Shown piece by piece: positions 16,917 through 26,816 of a stretch of DNA of 60,015 nucleotides. Origin of the DNA: JAZKDW01 sp040387375 (GTDB taxonomy: Bacteria; Pseudomonadota; Gammaproteobacteria; Burkholderiales; Burkholderiaceae_D); contig JAZKDW010000037.1 of the NCBI GenBank assembly GCA_040387375.1, positions 1 to 60,015 of the forward strand, given 5' to 3'. How positions within the stretch are numbered: the stretch's first letter is position 1; the number at the start of each line of letters is the position of its first letter. A model generated the notes under the pieces. The model was not told where the DNA came from and did not search any database. It saw only the letters and a list, made by a program, of their open reading frames with translations. The position numbers and the translations under genes were made by a program.

Positions 16917-16944
16917 GAAAAAAAGCCGGCTCGAAAGCCGGCTG
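16917..16944 (-). terminator. Terminator after secF
   Basis: AGCCGGCT is repeated around the four-base loop CGAA (16924-16943), and the minus-strand transcript then runs into seven T. It sits 18 bases after the secF stop and would end the queA-tgt-yajC-secD-secF transcript before the cytochrome b gene. Confidence 0.85.
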
Positions 16945-16961
16945 TTGAAACAGGTGCATCG

Positions 16962-17906
16962 TCAGACGACAGCGCCACCGGTCTCGTCTTTTTCCTTGAC
17001 CGGCTTGATCATGTCTTCACGCTTGACGCCCAGCCACATCGCAATCGCCGCGGCGACAAACACCGAAGAATAAATGCCGAACAGGATACCGATGGTCAGC
17101 GCCAGCGCAAAATAATGCAGGGTCGGGCCGCCAAAAATCAGCATCGACAACACCATCACCTGTGTGGAACCGTGGGTGATGATGGTGCGTGAAATGGTGC
17201 TGGTGATCGCATGGTTCATGACGTCCGGCGTAGCCAGCTTGCCGAATCGGCGGTCACGGAAAGTTTCACGCACACGGTCGAACACCACCACCGATTCATT
17301 GACTGAATAACCGAGAACTGCCAGCACCGCGGCCAGCACGGTCAGTGAAAATTCCCACTGGAAGAATGCAAAAAAGCCCAGGATGATGACAATGTCATGC
17401 AGATTGGCTAAGATTGCCGCGACGGCGAACTTCCACTCGAAGCGGAAGGAGAGGTAAATCATGATGCCGATGACGACCATCGCCAGCGCCATCAAGCCAT
17501 CGTGCGTCAGTTCATCACCGACCTGCGGACCGACAAATTCAACGCGCTGTACCTTGAGGTCGCTGTCCTGCGTCTTCAGGCCACTGATCACCTTGTCGGT
17601 CACCTGCGCCGAGTTCACGCCTTTTTGGGCCGGCAGCCGGATCATCACGTCTTGCGCGGTGCCGAAACTTTGCACCTGAAAATCCGTCACGCCCAGGCCG
17701 TCGATCGTCTTGCGGATGCCTTCGATATTCGCGGGTTTCGAGTAGGCCACTTCCATCAGCGTGCCGCCGGTAAATTCAATCGACAGATGCAAGCCCTTGG
17801 AGAACAGGAAAAACACCGCCGCGACAAAGGTCAGCACCGAAATCACGTTGAAGATCAACGCATGGCGCATGAAGGGAATATCTCTTTTAATGCGGAACAA
17901 CTCCAT
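16962..17906 (-). CDS. secF: Protein translocase subunit SecF
   Basis: SecF works with SecD in the inner membrane and uses the proton gradient to finish export of proteins through SecYEG. The 314-residue protein has an N-terminal helix, a periplasmic domain starting near the conserved SIEFTGGTLMEV, and five further helices including the LAVLGYSVNESVVVFDRVRE region. It is 66 bases after secD. Length is normal. Confidence 0.96.
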   Translation of the reverse strand: MELFRIKRDIPFMRHALIFNVISVLTFVAAVFFLFSKGLHLSIEFTGGTLMEVAYSKPANIEGIRKTIDGLGVTDFQVQSFGTAQDVMIRLPAQKGVNSAQVTDKVISGLKTQDSDLKVQRVEFVGPQVGDELTHDGLMALAMVVIGIMIYLSFRFEWKFAVAAILANLHDIVIILGFFAFFQWEFSLTVLAAVLAVLGYSVNESVVVFDRVRETFRDRRFGKLATPDVMNHAITSTISRTIITHGSTQVMVLSMLIFGGPTLHYFALALTIGILFGIYSSVFVAAAIAMWLGVKREDMIKPVKEKDETGGAVV

Positions 17907-17972
17907 TACTATCCTTTCAATTTGTCACATCCCGGGTGGCAGGCGCATCGCGCCTGCAGGGAAATTACCGTA

Positions 17973-19832
17973 TTACGCAGTCGGCTTCCAGATCTGTCCG
18001 ATCGACACGCTGGTCAGTTTCTTCTTGCGGCCGTACCACAGGTTGGCGACGCCGCGCGACACGAATACCGACGAAAAGATTGACGTCAGGATGCCCAGGC
18101 AGTGGACGACCGCAAAACCGCGAATCGCGCCGGAACCGAAAATCAGCAGTGCCAGACCGGCAATCAGCGTTGTCACGTTCGAATCCAGGATGGTGGCCCA
18201 CGCGCGCTCGAAGCCGATGGCAATGGCTGCCTGCGGCGAATTGCCGGCGCGCAGTTCTTCCCTGATACGTTCGTTGATCAGCACGTTGGCATCGATAGCC
18301 ATACCCAGCGTCAAGGCAATCGCCGCAATGCCGGGCAAGGTCAGCGTGACCCGCAATACCGACAGCATGGCCACCAGCAGCAGCAAATTGACCGCCAGCG
18401 CAAATACGCTGAAAAATCCGAACAGGTGGTAATAGACGATCATGAAAATCGCGATGGCGATGAAACCGTACAGCGTCGAATAAAAACCCTTGCTGATATT
18501 CTCGGCGCCAAGTTGCGGTCCAATGGTGCGTTCCTCGATGATTTCCATCGGCGCCGCCAGTGAGCCTGCGCGCAGCAGCAAGGACAAGTCATTCGCCGCT
18601 TCCGTCGAACCCATGCCGGTGATCTGGAAACGTGCGCCGAGTTCATCCTGGATGGTGGCAACAGTCAACACTTCACCACGGTTCTTTTCAAACAGCACGA
18701 TCGACATCAGCTTGCCGATCTTGCTGCGGGTTGCCTCACGCATTTTGCGGCCGCCGTCGCCGTTCAGGTCGATGCTGACCGAGGGCTGCTGATTCTGGTC
18801 GAAGCTGGCGGCGGCATTCGAAATATAGTCGCCGGTGATGATCGGTTCCTTGTACAGCACGACCGGCGCATTCTTGCCGACCTTGAACAGCTCGGAACCG
18901 AATGGAATGGCAGCGTTTTCTTCGGTGCCGCGGGTGACGGTTTCGTCAACCAGCCGCACTTCCAGGGTCGCGGTGCGGCCGATGATGTCCTTGGCGCGCG
19001 AGACGTCCTGCACACCCGGCAATTGCACCACGATCCGGTCGGCGCCCTGGCGCTGGATCAGCGGCTCGGCCACGCCCAATTCATTAACACGCTTGGACAG
19101 CGTGGTGATGTTTTGCTGCACGGCGCCTTCCACAGTCTCCTTCAATGCTTCCGGCCGCAAGGTCGCCACCAGCTTGGGGTCGGCGCCATCGACTGCGTCT
19201 GTCAGCAACAGTTCGGGCAGTTGCGATGCGAGGACTTCACGCCCGGCCGCACGTGTTTCAGGATCGCGGAACTTGATCTCGACCGCATCACCGCTGCGGG
19301 AGATGCCGGCATAACGAATTTTTTTCTCGACCAGCATGCTGCGTACGCTGGTTTGCAATCCCTGCACCCGTTTGTTCAACACCGCCTTGGTATCCACCTG
19401 CATCAGGAAATGAACGCCGCCACGTAGATCCAGCCCCAGATACATAGGGAACGCACGCAGGCTTTGCAGCCATTGCGGTGTATTGGGCAACAGATTGTAG
19501 GCGACCAGGTAAGTCGGATCGGCGGGATCCCGGTTCAATTCTTTTTCCAGCAGGCTCTTGGCCTTGAACTGCGTATCGGTATCGGTGAAACGTGCGCGGA
19601 CCGAACCCTGGGTGCCGTTCATTTCAAACAGCACGCCCTGCGGACTGAGATTGGCTTTTTGCAGGATGTCCTGCACCTGCGTCGTCAGGCCCGGCTCCAC
19701 CTTGACGGTGGCTTTTGCGCTGCTGATCTGCACCGCGGGCGATTCGCCAAAAAAGTTCGGTACCGTGTAAAACACGCCGAACAAGAGGGCGATGACGATC
19801 AGAATGTATTTCCAGAGAGGATAGCGATTCAT
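17973..19832 (-). CDS. secD: Protein translocase subunit SecD
   Basis: The 619-residue partner of SecF. It has the N-terminal helix (NRYPLWKYILIVIALLFGV), a large periplasmic region with LGLDLRGGVHFLMQVD, and a C-terminal membrane bundle including GMAIDANVLINERIREEL and the FGSGAIRGFAV segment. Length matches E. coli SecD (615). It follows yajC by 88 bases in the usual yajC-secD-secF order. Confidence 0.96.
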   Translation of the reverse strand: MNRYPLWKYILIVIALLFGVFYTVPNFFGESPAVQISSAKATVKVEPGLTTQVQDILQKANLSPQGVLFEMNGTQGSVRARFTDTDTQFKAKSLLEKELNRDPADPTYLVAYNLLPNTPQWLQSLRAFPMYLGLDLRGGVHFLMQVDTKAVLNKRVQGLQTSVRSMLVEKKIRYAGISRSGDAVEIKFRDPETRAAGREVLASQLPELLLTDAVDGADPKLVATLRPEALKETVEGAVQQNITTLSKRVNELGVAEPLIQRQGADRIVVQLPGVQDVSRAKDIIGRTATLEVRLVDETVTRGTEENAAIPFGSELFKVGKNAPVVLYKEPIITGDYISNAAASFDQNQQPSVSIDLNGDGGRKMREATRSKIGKLMSIVLFEKNRGEVLTVATIQDELGARFQITGMGSTEAANDLSLLLRAGSLAAPMEIIEERTIGPQLGAENISKGFYSTLYGFIAIAIFMIVYYHLFGFFSVFALAVNLLLLVAMLSVLRVTLTLPGIAAIALTLGMAIDANVLINERIREELRAGNSPQAAIAIGFERAWATILDSNVTTLIAGLALLIFGSGAIRGFAVVHCLGILTSIFSSVFVSRGVANLWYGRKKKLTSVSIGQIWKPTA

Positions 19833-19920
19833 ATTGATTCAGCGTTCAGTGTAAGACGTCAGGCATCGTGCGGTTGAACAGGATGTCCGCATCAGCCGGA
19901 CATCCGCGATACGCGACTTG

Positions 19921-20244
19921 TTAAAGCGACTTGAGAGTGCCCTTGGGCAGCAAGGTGGTCACCGCAACTTTTTGCACGACGATTTCCACGCCGGGCGAGA
20001 CTTCCAATGTGACATTGCCATCGGCAACCTTGGTTATCTTGCCCAGAATGCCGCCTGCGGTGACAACTTCATCTCCCTTGGCCAGCGCATCCATCATCGA
20101 CCGCTGTTCCTTCTGGCGCTTCATCTGGGGACGAATCATCAGGAAGTACAGCACGACAAACATCAGGATGATAGGCAGGAAACTGGTCAGATTGCTGTCG
20201 AGCCCGCCGAACGGGGATTGGGCATATGCATTGGAAATTAACAC
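19921..20244 (-). CDS. yajC: Sec translocon accessory protein YajC
   Basis: A 107-residue protein with one N-terminal membrane helix (FLPIILMFVVLYFLMIRPQ) followed by the cytoplasmic signature KGDEVVTAGGILGKI. YajC copurifies with SecDF. The start codon is GTG at 20244, preceded by AGGAG. It sits between tgt and secD. Confidence 0.95.
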   Translation of the reverse strand: MLISNAYAQSPFGGLDSNLTSFLPIILMFVVLYFLMIRPQMKRQKEQRSMMDALAKGDEVVTAGGILGKITKVADGNVTLEVSPGVEIVVQKVAVTTLLPKGTLKSL

Positions 20245-20322
20245 GTTTCTCTCCTGAGTCTAATTTGAATAATCCGGCATTTTAGCACCGGAGCCCGGTT
20301 TCCCATCTATATAGACTACAAC

Positions 20323-21450
20323 CTACGCGCCACGAGCCCGGTCCGCCTTGAATTGCACGGTAAACAGCTGGAATTGTCCGGCATCGATGGCCTCGCGCAT
20401 GTTTCGCATCAATTCCAGGTAGTAGTGCAGGTTATGGATCGTATTGAGCCGCGCGCCGAGGATCTCGCCGGTGCGGTGCAGATGATGCAGGTAAGCCCGC
20501 GAGAAATTGCGGCAGGCGTAGCAGCCGCAAGTCTCGTCGAGCGGCTTCATGTCTTCCTTGTAACGCGCATTCTTGATCTTGATATCGCCAAAGCGGGTAA
20601 ACAACCAGCCATTGCGGGCATTCCGGGTCGGCATCACACAATCGAACATATCGATGCCGTTCGCCACGCCGGCAACCAGATCCTCGGGGGTACCGACGCC
20701 CATCAGGTAATGCGGCTTGTCGGCCGGCAGGCGCGGGCCGATATGGGCCAGCACACGCATCATGTCTTCTTTCGGTTCACCCACCGACAGGCCGCCGATC
20801 GCGATGCCCTGAAATCCGATCTCCTCGAGTCCGGCCAGCGATTCGTCACGCAGGTTTTCAAACATGCCGCCTTGCACGATGCCGAACAGCGCATTCGGAT
20901 TTTCTCCCTGCTCGAACGCATTGCGCGAACGCTGGCCCCAGCGCAGGGACATGCGCATCGATTTTGCCGCCTCGTCGCTGGTTGCCGGACGGCCGTCGAT
21001 CTCATAGGGCGTGCATTCGTCGAACTGCATCACGATATCGGAATTGAGCGCACGCTGGATCTGCATTGAAATCTCGGGCGACAGGAATAATTTATCGCCA
21101 TTGATCGGCGAGGCGAACTTGACACCCTCTTCGGTGATCTTGCGCATCGCGCCCAGCGAAAACACCTGAAAACCGCCGGAGTCGGTCAGGATCGGCTTGT
21201 TCCAGCCCATGAAGCCGTGCAGGCCGCCGAATGCCGACAGCACATCCACGCCCGGCCGCAGCCACAGGTGGAAGGTATTGCCAAGAATGATCTGGGCATC
21301 GATCACATCCAGTTCCAGCGGCGACATCGCCTTGACCGAACCATAGGTGCCGACCGGCATGAAGATCGGCGTTTCAATGACACCGTGATTCAGTGTCAGG
21401 CGGCCACGACGGGCATGACCGTCGGTTTTCAGGAGTTTGAAATTGAGCAT
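20323..21450 (-). CDS. tgt: Queuine tRNA-ribosyltransferase
   Basis: Tgt swaps the wobble guanine of GUN-anticodon tRNAs for preQ1, the precursor of queuosine. The 375-residue protein has the catalytic Asp90 in LTDSGGFQ, the VQGG substrate-binding loop, the second nucleophile region FDCVMPTRNARNG and the zinc-binding CGCYAC with a later His. I chose MLNFKLLKTDG at 21450; the longer frame runs into queA. It begins five bases after the queA stop, placing two steps of one pathway in a row. Confidence 0.96.
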   Translation of the reverse strand: MLNFKLLKTDGHARRGRLTLNHGVIETPIFMPVGTYGSVKAMSPLELDVIDAQIILGNTFHLWLRPGVDVLSAFGGLHGFMGWNKPILTDSGGFQVFSLGAMRKITEEGVKFASPINGDKLFLSPEISMQIQRALNSDIVMQFDECTPYEIDGRPATSDEAAKSMRMSLRWGQRSRNAFEQGENPNALFGIVQGGMFENLRDESLAGLEEIGFQGIAIGGLSVGEPKEDMMRVLAHIGPRLPADKPHYLMGVGTPEDLVAGVANGIDMFDCVMPTRNARNGWLFTRFGDIKIKNARYKEDMKPLDETCGCYACRNFSRAYLHHLHRTGEILGARLNTIHNLHYYLELMRNMREAIDAGQFQLFTVQFKADRARGA

Positions 21451-21455
21451 GTAAA

Positions 21456-22472
21456 TTAGAGTCGGGTCAGCAGCATGGCGTCGCCATAGCTGAAAAAGCG
21501 GTAACGGCGGTCGATCGCATGCTGATATGCAGCGCGCATCTGCGGGTAGCCGGCAAAGGCCGATACCAGCATCAGCAGTGTCGATTTCGGCAAGTGAAAA
21601 TTGGTGATCAGGCGGGTCACGGTCTGGAACGCGTATCCCGGCGTGATGAACAGCCGGGTGTCGGCGCTGCCGGCCTGCAGCTGGCCGGATTGTGATGCCG
21701 CTTCCAGCGCGCGCAGGCTGGTGGTGCCGACCGCGACCACGTTGCGTCCTGCGGCCTGGGTGCTGCGCACAGCATCGACGGTGGATTGCGCAATCGTGTA
21801 CCACTCGCTGTGCATGGTGTGCTCGGCGAGATTGTCGCTACGGACCGGCTGGAAGGTGCCGGCGCCGACATGCAGCGTGACGTATGCAAATTGCACGCCC
21901 CTGGCACGCAAGCGGTCCAGCAGCGCCTGGTCAAAATGCAGGCCGGCGGTCGGCGCCGCGACTGCGCCGGGTGTCCTGGCGTATACGGTTTGATAACGCT
22001 GTTCATCGAATGCGTCGGCCGCATGGTCGATATAAGGCGGCAAGGGCAAACGTCCATGCGCATCGATCAGTTCGAACACACTGGAGGGGAACAGCAGCTT
22101 GTAAAACTCGCCGGCACGCTCTCCGACAACAACATCGAATGCGTCTGCCAGGCGGATGACCGAGCCCGGCTGCGGCGATTTGGAAGCACGGACCTGCGCA
22201 TGCACATTGCGGTCGTCGATCACACGCTCGATCAGCACCTCGACCTTGCCGCCGCTGTCCTTGACGCCGAAAAACCGAGCCTTCAGCACGCGCGTGTCGT
22301 TAAAGATCAGCAGGTCGCCGGGCGCCAGCAAATCGACGATGTCGGCGAACGCACGATCCGCCAGGGCGTCGCCATCGACGTGCAGCAGGCGGGAAGCGCT
22401 GCGTTCCGGCAGCGGCAGTTGCGCCACCAGTTCTGGCGGCAAATTAAAATCGAAATCTGACAATGAATACAT
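21456..22472 (-). CDS. queA: S-adenosylmethionine:tRNA ribosyltransferase-isomerase
   Basis: QueA adds the epoxycyclopentane ring to preQ1 in tRNA, directly after Tgt. The 338-residue protein starts MYSLSDFDFNLPPELVAQ and carries the family segments FNDTRVLKARFFG, RLPLPPYI, PTAGLHF and THVGAGTF-like YVTLHVGAGTFQPV. The ATG at 22472 matches the family N-terminus; upstream frame extends into the gap to recG. It is the first gene of the minus-strand operon. Confidence 0.95.
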   Translation of the reverse strand: MYSLSDFDFNLPPELVAQLPLPERSASRLLHVDGDALADRAFADIVDLLAPGDLLIFNDTRVLKARFFGVKDSGGKVEVLIERVIDDRNVHAQVRASKSPQPGSVIRLADAFDVVVGERAGEFYKLLFPSSVFELIDAHGRLPLPPYIDHAADAFDEQRYQTVYARTPGAVAAPTAGLHFDQALLDRLRARGVQFAYVTLHVGAGTFQPVRSDNLAEHTMHSEWYTIAQSTVDAVRSTQAAGRNVVAVGTTSLRALEAASQSGQLQAGSADTRLFITPGYAFQTVTRLITNFHLPKSTLLMLVSAFAGYPQMRAAYQHAIDRRYRFFSYGDAMLLTRL

Positions 22473-22689
22473 ACGCTGGAATGAAATTGAAATGAAGCCG
22501 GGGTGACAAGGTTGTACATAAAACACGAAGGATCGTACGCGTGGCGGCAATAACCCGCCGGCACTGCCGGAACCGGAAAACAGGCAGCAAAAACCCGGCT
22601 GGATCCGTACAATGACGACACGAATTTTTTCGCCCGGAATCCTGGAAAACCCGCTATTTTACCCTCTGCTGCCCACTTTACGGCCTGAT

Positions 22690-24789
22690 ATGCCTGTTCC
22701 AAAGCGAAAGCCCGCTACCCCGGCCAAATCCGCACCCGCCCGGGCCAACAAGCTCGAGGACAAGCTTGCCCGGCTTGGCCTGCGTTCCGACATGGACCTG
22801 GTGCTGCATTTGCCGATGCGCTACGAGGATGAAACCCAGGTCACGCCGATGCGCGAAGCCGCGTTCAGGATGGGTTATCCGGTGCAGGTCGAAGGTGTGG
22901 TCACCTCATGCGAAGTGCAGTACCGCCCGCGCCGCCAGCTGGTGGTGACCATCGCTGACGGCAGCGAGCAGCTCGTGATGCGTTTCCTGAATTTCTACGG
23001 CAGCCAGGTCAGCCAGCTGGCGCCCGGCACCCGGGTGCGGGCGCGTGGTGAAGCGCGGCATGGCTTTTTTGGCCAGGAAATGGTGCACCCCGCTTACAGG
23101 ATCGTGCTGGAAGACACGCCGCTGCCGACCGTGCTGACGCCGGTCTATCCGGCCGGCGAAGGCCTGTCGCAAACGCTGTTGCGCAAGGCCATCGCCGCGG
23201 CGATGACCCGCGCCGAATGGCACGACACCCTGGCCGAACCCCTGCTGACAGCGCTGGACCTGATGCCGTTCGAAAGCGCCATCCGGCTGCTGCACAATCC
23301 GCCGCCTGAAGTTGATGAAAGCGCGCTGGCCGATCGTTCGCACCCGGCCTGGGTGCGGATGAAATTCGATGAATTGCTGGCGCAGCAGTTGTCGCTGAAG
23401 CGCGCGCAAGTGGCGCGGCGCGCAAAAGGCGCCGCCGCGCTGCCGGTGATCGGCACGCTTTCCGAAGCCTTCCTGCATACCCTGCCCTTCCGGCTGACCG
23501 CTGCGCAGCAACGCGTATTGGCTGAAATCCGCGCCGACCTCGGCGCCTCGTTTCCGATGCAGCGCCTGCTCCAGGGCGATGTCGGCAGCGGCAAGACCGT
23601 GGTCGCGGCACTGGCTGCGGCGCAGGCGATCGACAGCGGCTTCCAGGCGGTGCTGATGGCGCCCACCGAAATCCTGGCCGATCAGCATTTCCGCAAGATC
23701 GCGGCCTGGATGGAGCCGCTCGGCGTCAGCGTAGCCTGGCTGACCGGCAGCCTTAAAAAGAAGGAAAAGACCGAGGCCCAGGCGCGCATCGAATCGGGCG
23801 CCGCGCAACTGGTGATCGGCACTCATGCGCTGATCCAGGAGCCGGTGCAGTTCGCCCGGCTGGGGCTGGTGATTGTCGATGAACAGCATCGTTTTGGTGT
23901 CGGCCAGCGCCTGGCATTGCGCAACAAGGGCCTGGACCTGACGGCGGCGGAAGAAAGCGGGCATACCGTGCCGCACCAGCTGATGATGTCGGCCACGCCG
24001 ATCCCGCGCACGCTGGCGATGACTTATTACGCCGACCTGGAAGTCTCCGTTATCGATGAACTGCCGCCCGGCCGCACGCCTATCGTCACCCGCATCATCG
24101 ACCAGAACCGGCGCGATGAAGTGATCGAGCGGGTGCATGCGGCCGCGCTGGAGGGACGCCAGGTTTATTGGGTCTGTCCTCTGATCGAAGAATCGGAAGC
24201 ATTGCAGTTGCAAACCGCCACCGATACCCACGCAACCCTGATGCTGGCATTGCCCGACCTGCGCGTGGGACTGGTGCACGGCCGTCTCAAGCCCGCCGAA
24301 AAACAGGAAGTCATGGATGCCTTCACGCGGGGCGACATCCACCTGCTGGTCGCCACCACCGTGATCGAGGTCGGCGTCGACGTGCCGAACGCGTCGCTGA
24401 TGGTGATTGAACATGCGGAACGTTTCGGCCTGTCACAGCTGCACCAGCTGCGCGGCCGGGTCGGCCGCGGGTCGGCCGCCAGCGTCTGCCTGCTGCTGTA
24501 CCAGAGCCCGCTCGGCATGATCGCCAAACAGCGTCTTGCGATCATGCGCGAAACCACTGATGGTTTTGAAATTGCACGCAGGGACCTGGAAATCCGCGGC
24601 CCCGGCGAATTTCTCGGCGCGCGCCAGTCGGGCCAGGCAATGCTGCGTTTCGCCGACCTGGAAACCGACCAGTGGCTGGTCGACAAGGCGCGCACGGTGG
24701 CCCAGGACATGTTGCGCGCCGATCCGGCGGCAGTCGAGGCGCACCTGGCGCGCTGGCTCGGTTCGCGCGAAGATTTCCTGAAGGTGTAA
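22690..24789 (+). CDS. recG: ATP-dependent DNA helicase RecG
   Basis: RecG remodels stalled replication forks and Holliday junctions. With the start MPVPKRK it is 699 residues (E. coli 693). It has the N-terminal wedge/OB domain (LHLPMRYEDET), Walker A GDVGSGKT at about 296-303, DEQH at about 396-400, helicase motifs TTVIEVGVDVP and QLRGRVGRG, and the C-terminal GPGEFLGARQSG. An in-frame ATG at 22612 would add 26 residues; neither start has a clear ribosome-binding site. oxyR follows in 48 bases. Confidence 0.95.
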   Translation: MPVPKRKPATPAKSAPARANKLEDKLARLGLRSDMDLVLHLPMRYEDETQVTPMREAAFRMGYPVQVEGVVTSCEVQYRPRRQLVVTIADGSEQLVMRFLNFYGSQVSQLAPGTRVRARGEARHGFFGQEMVHPAYRIVLEDTPLPTVLTPVYPAGEGLSQTLLRKAIAAAMTRAEWHDTLAEPLLTALDLMPFESAIRLLHNPPPEVDESALADRSHPAWVRMKFDELLAQQLSLKRAQVARRAKGAAALPVIGTLSEAFLHTLPFRLTAAQQRVLAEIRADLGASFPMQRLLQGDVGSGKTVVAALAAAQAIDSGFQAVLMAPTEILADQHFRKIAAWMEPLGVSVAWLTGSLKKKEKTEAQARIESGAAQLVIGTHALIQEPVQFARLGLVIVDEQHRFGVGQRLALRNKGLDLTAAEESGHTVPHQLMMSATPIPRTLAMTYYADLEVSVIDELPPGRTPIVTRIIDQNRRDEVIERVHAAALEGRQVYWVCPLIEESEALQLQTATDTHATLMLALPDLRVGLVHGRLKPAEKQEVMDAFTRGDIHLLVATTVIEVGVDVPNASLMVIEHAERFGLSQLHQLRGRVGRGSAASVCLLLYQSPLGMIAKQRLAIMRETTDGFEIARRDLEIRGPGEFLGARQSGQAMLRFADLETDQWLVDKARTVAQDMLRADPAAVEAHLARWLGSREDFLKV

Positions 24790-24837
24790 AGCGCCGGCAT
24801 CGGCACTTAAATCCCGCGCATATGCGAAGATACGGCC

Positions 24838-25785
24838 ATGACCCTGACTGAACTCAAATACATCGTGGCCGTCGCCCGCGAAAAACACTTTGGCCATGCG
24901 GCCGAGTCCTGTTTCGTCGCCCAGCCGACCTTGTCGGTGGCGATCAAGAAACTGGAAGACGAACTCGGCGTCGTGATTTTCGAGCGCGGCGGCACTGAAA
25001 TCTCGATGACGCCGCTGGGCGCGCAAATCGTCGCCCAGGCCGAGCGTGTGCTGGAACAGACTGCGTCGATCAAGGAAATCGCAAAGCAGAACAAGGACCC
25101 GCTGGCCGGGCAATTCCGGCTCGGCATAATCTATACGGTGGCGCCCTATCTGCTGCCGCAACTGGTCAGGAACATGATCGAGCGGGTGCCGCAGATGCCG
25201 CTGATCCTGCAGGAAAACTTCACCGTGCGCCTGCTGGAAATGCTGCGCCAGGGCGAACTCGACGCCGCCATCATGGCGCTGCCTTTTCCGGATCATGGCT
25301 TGCACGTCCAGCCGCTGTATGACGAACCGTTTGTCGTCGCGCTGCCGAAGCAGCATCCGTGGGCCAACCGGTCCAGCATCACGACGCAGGATCTGAAATC
25401 GGAAACCATGCTGCTGCTCGGCAGCGGCCATTGCTTCCGCGACCAGGTGCTGGAAGTATGTCCGGAGATGTCGCGCTTCTCGACCACCGGCGATGGCATG
25501 GCGCGCACCTTCGAGGGTTCATCGCTGGAAACCATACGGCATATGGTGGCCTCGGGCATCGGCATCACCGTGCTGCCGCAGGCATCGATCCCCGACATGG
25601 ATGCCAAGGATGGCATGCTGCGTTATGTGCCGTTTGCCGCTCCTGTGCCGTCGCGGCGTGTGGTCATCGCATGGCGCAAGAGTTTCACCCGCGGCGCGGC
25701 GATCGAGGCGGTGCGGCAAGCGGTGCTGGAATCGAAGCTGCCGGGCGCGGTGATGCTGGACACACCTGTACTGGCCGCAGGCTAA
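24838..25785 (+). CDS. oxyR: Hydrogen-peroxide sensor OxyR, LysR family
   Basis: A 315-residue LysR-type regulator with an N-terminal helix-turn-helix (about residues 19-38, HAAESCFVAQPTLSVAIKKL). The two redox-sensing cysteines are Cys199 (GSGHCFRD) and Cys208 (EVCPE), at the same positions as in E. coli OxyR, so peroxide sensing through a disulfide is expected. recG-oxyR adjacency is common in betaproteobacteria. Likely targets include peroxide genes such as the peroxiredoxin at 7.3 kb, though I see no convincing OxyR site there. Confidence 0.94.
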   Translation: MTLTELKYIVAVAREKHFGHAAESCFVAQPTLSVAIKKLEDELGVVIFERGGTEISMTPLGAQIVAQAERVLEQTASIKEIAKQNKDPLAGQFRLGIIYTVAPYLLPQLVRNMIERVPQMPLILQENFTVRLLEMLRQGELDAAIMALPFPDHGLHVQPLYDEPFVVALPKQHPWANRSSITTQDLKSETMLLLGSGHCFRDQVLEVCPEMSRFSTTGDGMARTFEGSSLETIRHMVASGIGITVLPQASIPDMDAKDGMLRYVPFAAPVPSRRVVIAWRKSFTRGAAIEAVRQAVLESKLPGAVMLDTPVLAAG

Positions 25786-25812
25786 GTACTGACACTCAAA
25801 CCGATAAAATCC

Positions 25813-26667
25813 TTGGAAAAACTCAAGCTCTACTTTCGCCTGGTTCGCCTCGACAAGCCGATCGGCATATTGCTGCTGTTATGGCCGACGCTGATCGCCT
25901 TGTGGTTTGCCGCGGACGGCAAGCCGGACTGGCGGCTGGTCGTCATTTTTTGTGCCGGCACCGCGCTGATGCGCTCGGCCGGCTGCGCGATCAACGATTT
26001 TGCCGACCGCGATTTCGACAAGCACGTCAAACGCACCGTCGATCGTCCGCTCACCAGCGGCAAGATCGCGCCGTGGGAAGCGCTCATGGTGGCGGCCGTG
26101 CTGGCGCTGCTGTCGCTGATGCTGATCCTGCCGCTCAATACGCTGACCAAACAGTTATCGATAGCTGCCGTCCTGATCGCGGTCAGCTATCCATACTTCA
26201 AGCGTTTTTTCGCGATACCTCAGGCCTACCTGGGCATCGCGTTCGGTTTCGGCATTCCGATGGGCTACGCGGCGGTGCTGGGCACGGTGCCGGCGGCGGC
26301 ATGGCTGCTGTTGCTGGCGAATGTTTTCTGGGCGGTTGCCTACGACACCGAATATGCGATGGTCGACCGCGACGACGATCTGAAAATCGGCATCAGGACC
26401 TCGGCCATTACCTTTGGCCGCTTCGATGTGCTGGCGGTGATGGTGTGTTACGCCTGCGCGCTGGGAATCATTTTTGCGGTGGGCTGGCAGTACGGCATGC
26501 GGACCTGGTTTGCCGCCGGCCTGCTGATTGCCGCTGGCTGTGCAGTCTATCATTACACGCTGATCCGCGCGCGAGACCGCATGGCGTGTTTCGCCGCTTT
26601 CCGCCACAACAACTGGCTCGGCGCGGCAGTGTTTGCGGGTGTCGCACTCGACTACGCGCTGCGATAA
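25813..26667 (+). CDS. ubiA: 4-hydroxybenzoate octaprenyltransferase
   Basis: UbiA attaches the polyprenyl tail to 4-hydroxybenzoate in ubiquinone synthesis, in the inner membrane. The 284-residue protein has about eight to nine membrane helices and both aspartate-rich motifs for Mg-diphosphate binding: NDFADRDFD at about 60-68 and DRDDDLKIGIRT. The start codon is TTG at 25813 (MEKLKLYFRLVRLDKPIG); no ATG fits better. It starts 27 bases after oxyR. Confidence 0.94.
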   Translation: MEKLKLYFRLVRLDKPIGILLLLWPTLIALWFAADGKPDWRLVVIFCAGTALMRSAGCAINDFADRDFDKHVKRTVDRPLTSGKIAPWEALMVAAVLALLSLMLILPLNTLTKQLSIAAVLIAVSYPYFKRFFAIPQAYLGIAFGFGIPMGYAAVLGTVPAAAWLLLLANVFWAVAYDTEYAMVDRDDDLKIGIRTSAITFGRFDVLAVMVCYACALGIIFAVGWQYGMRTWFAAGLLIAAGCAVYHYTLIRARDRMACFAAFRHNNWLGAAVFAGVALDYALR

Positions 26668-26816
26668 AAACCACACCCTCAAGGCCCGATGCCTGGCGGC
26701 CATCATGATGCTGATCAAGATTTGACATTTCGCAAAGTGTTGCATCTTTCCTTTTCTATACTTTCCTTGCAAGCACGCTGTTTTTCAACGACTTTGACCA
26801 CCGCAACGGAGGGATC

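Noticed and set aside
16896..16920. Direct repeat TGTAGCCGAAA twice before the secF terminator
   Set aside because: Only two 11-base copies three bases apart; could be a small duplication and has no further support as a regulatory site.
22906..24414. 502-codon minus-strand frame opposite recG
   Set aside because: Antisense shadow: no helicase-independent motif, Gln/His/Arg-rich composition, and recG has all its motifs in the other strand.
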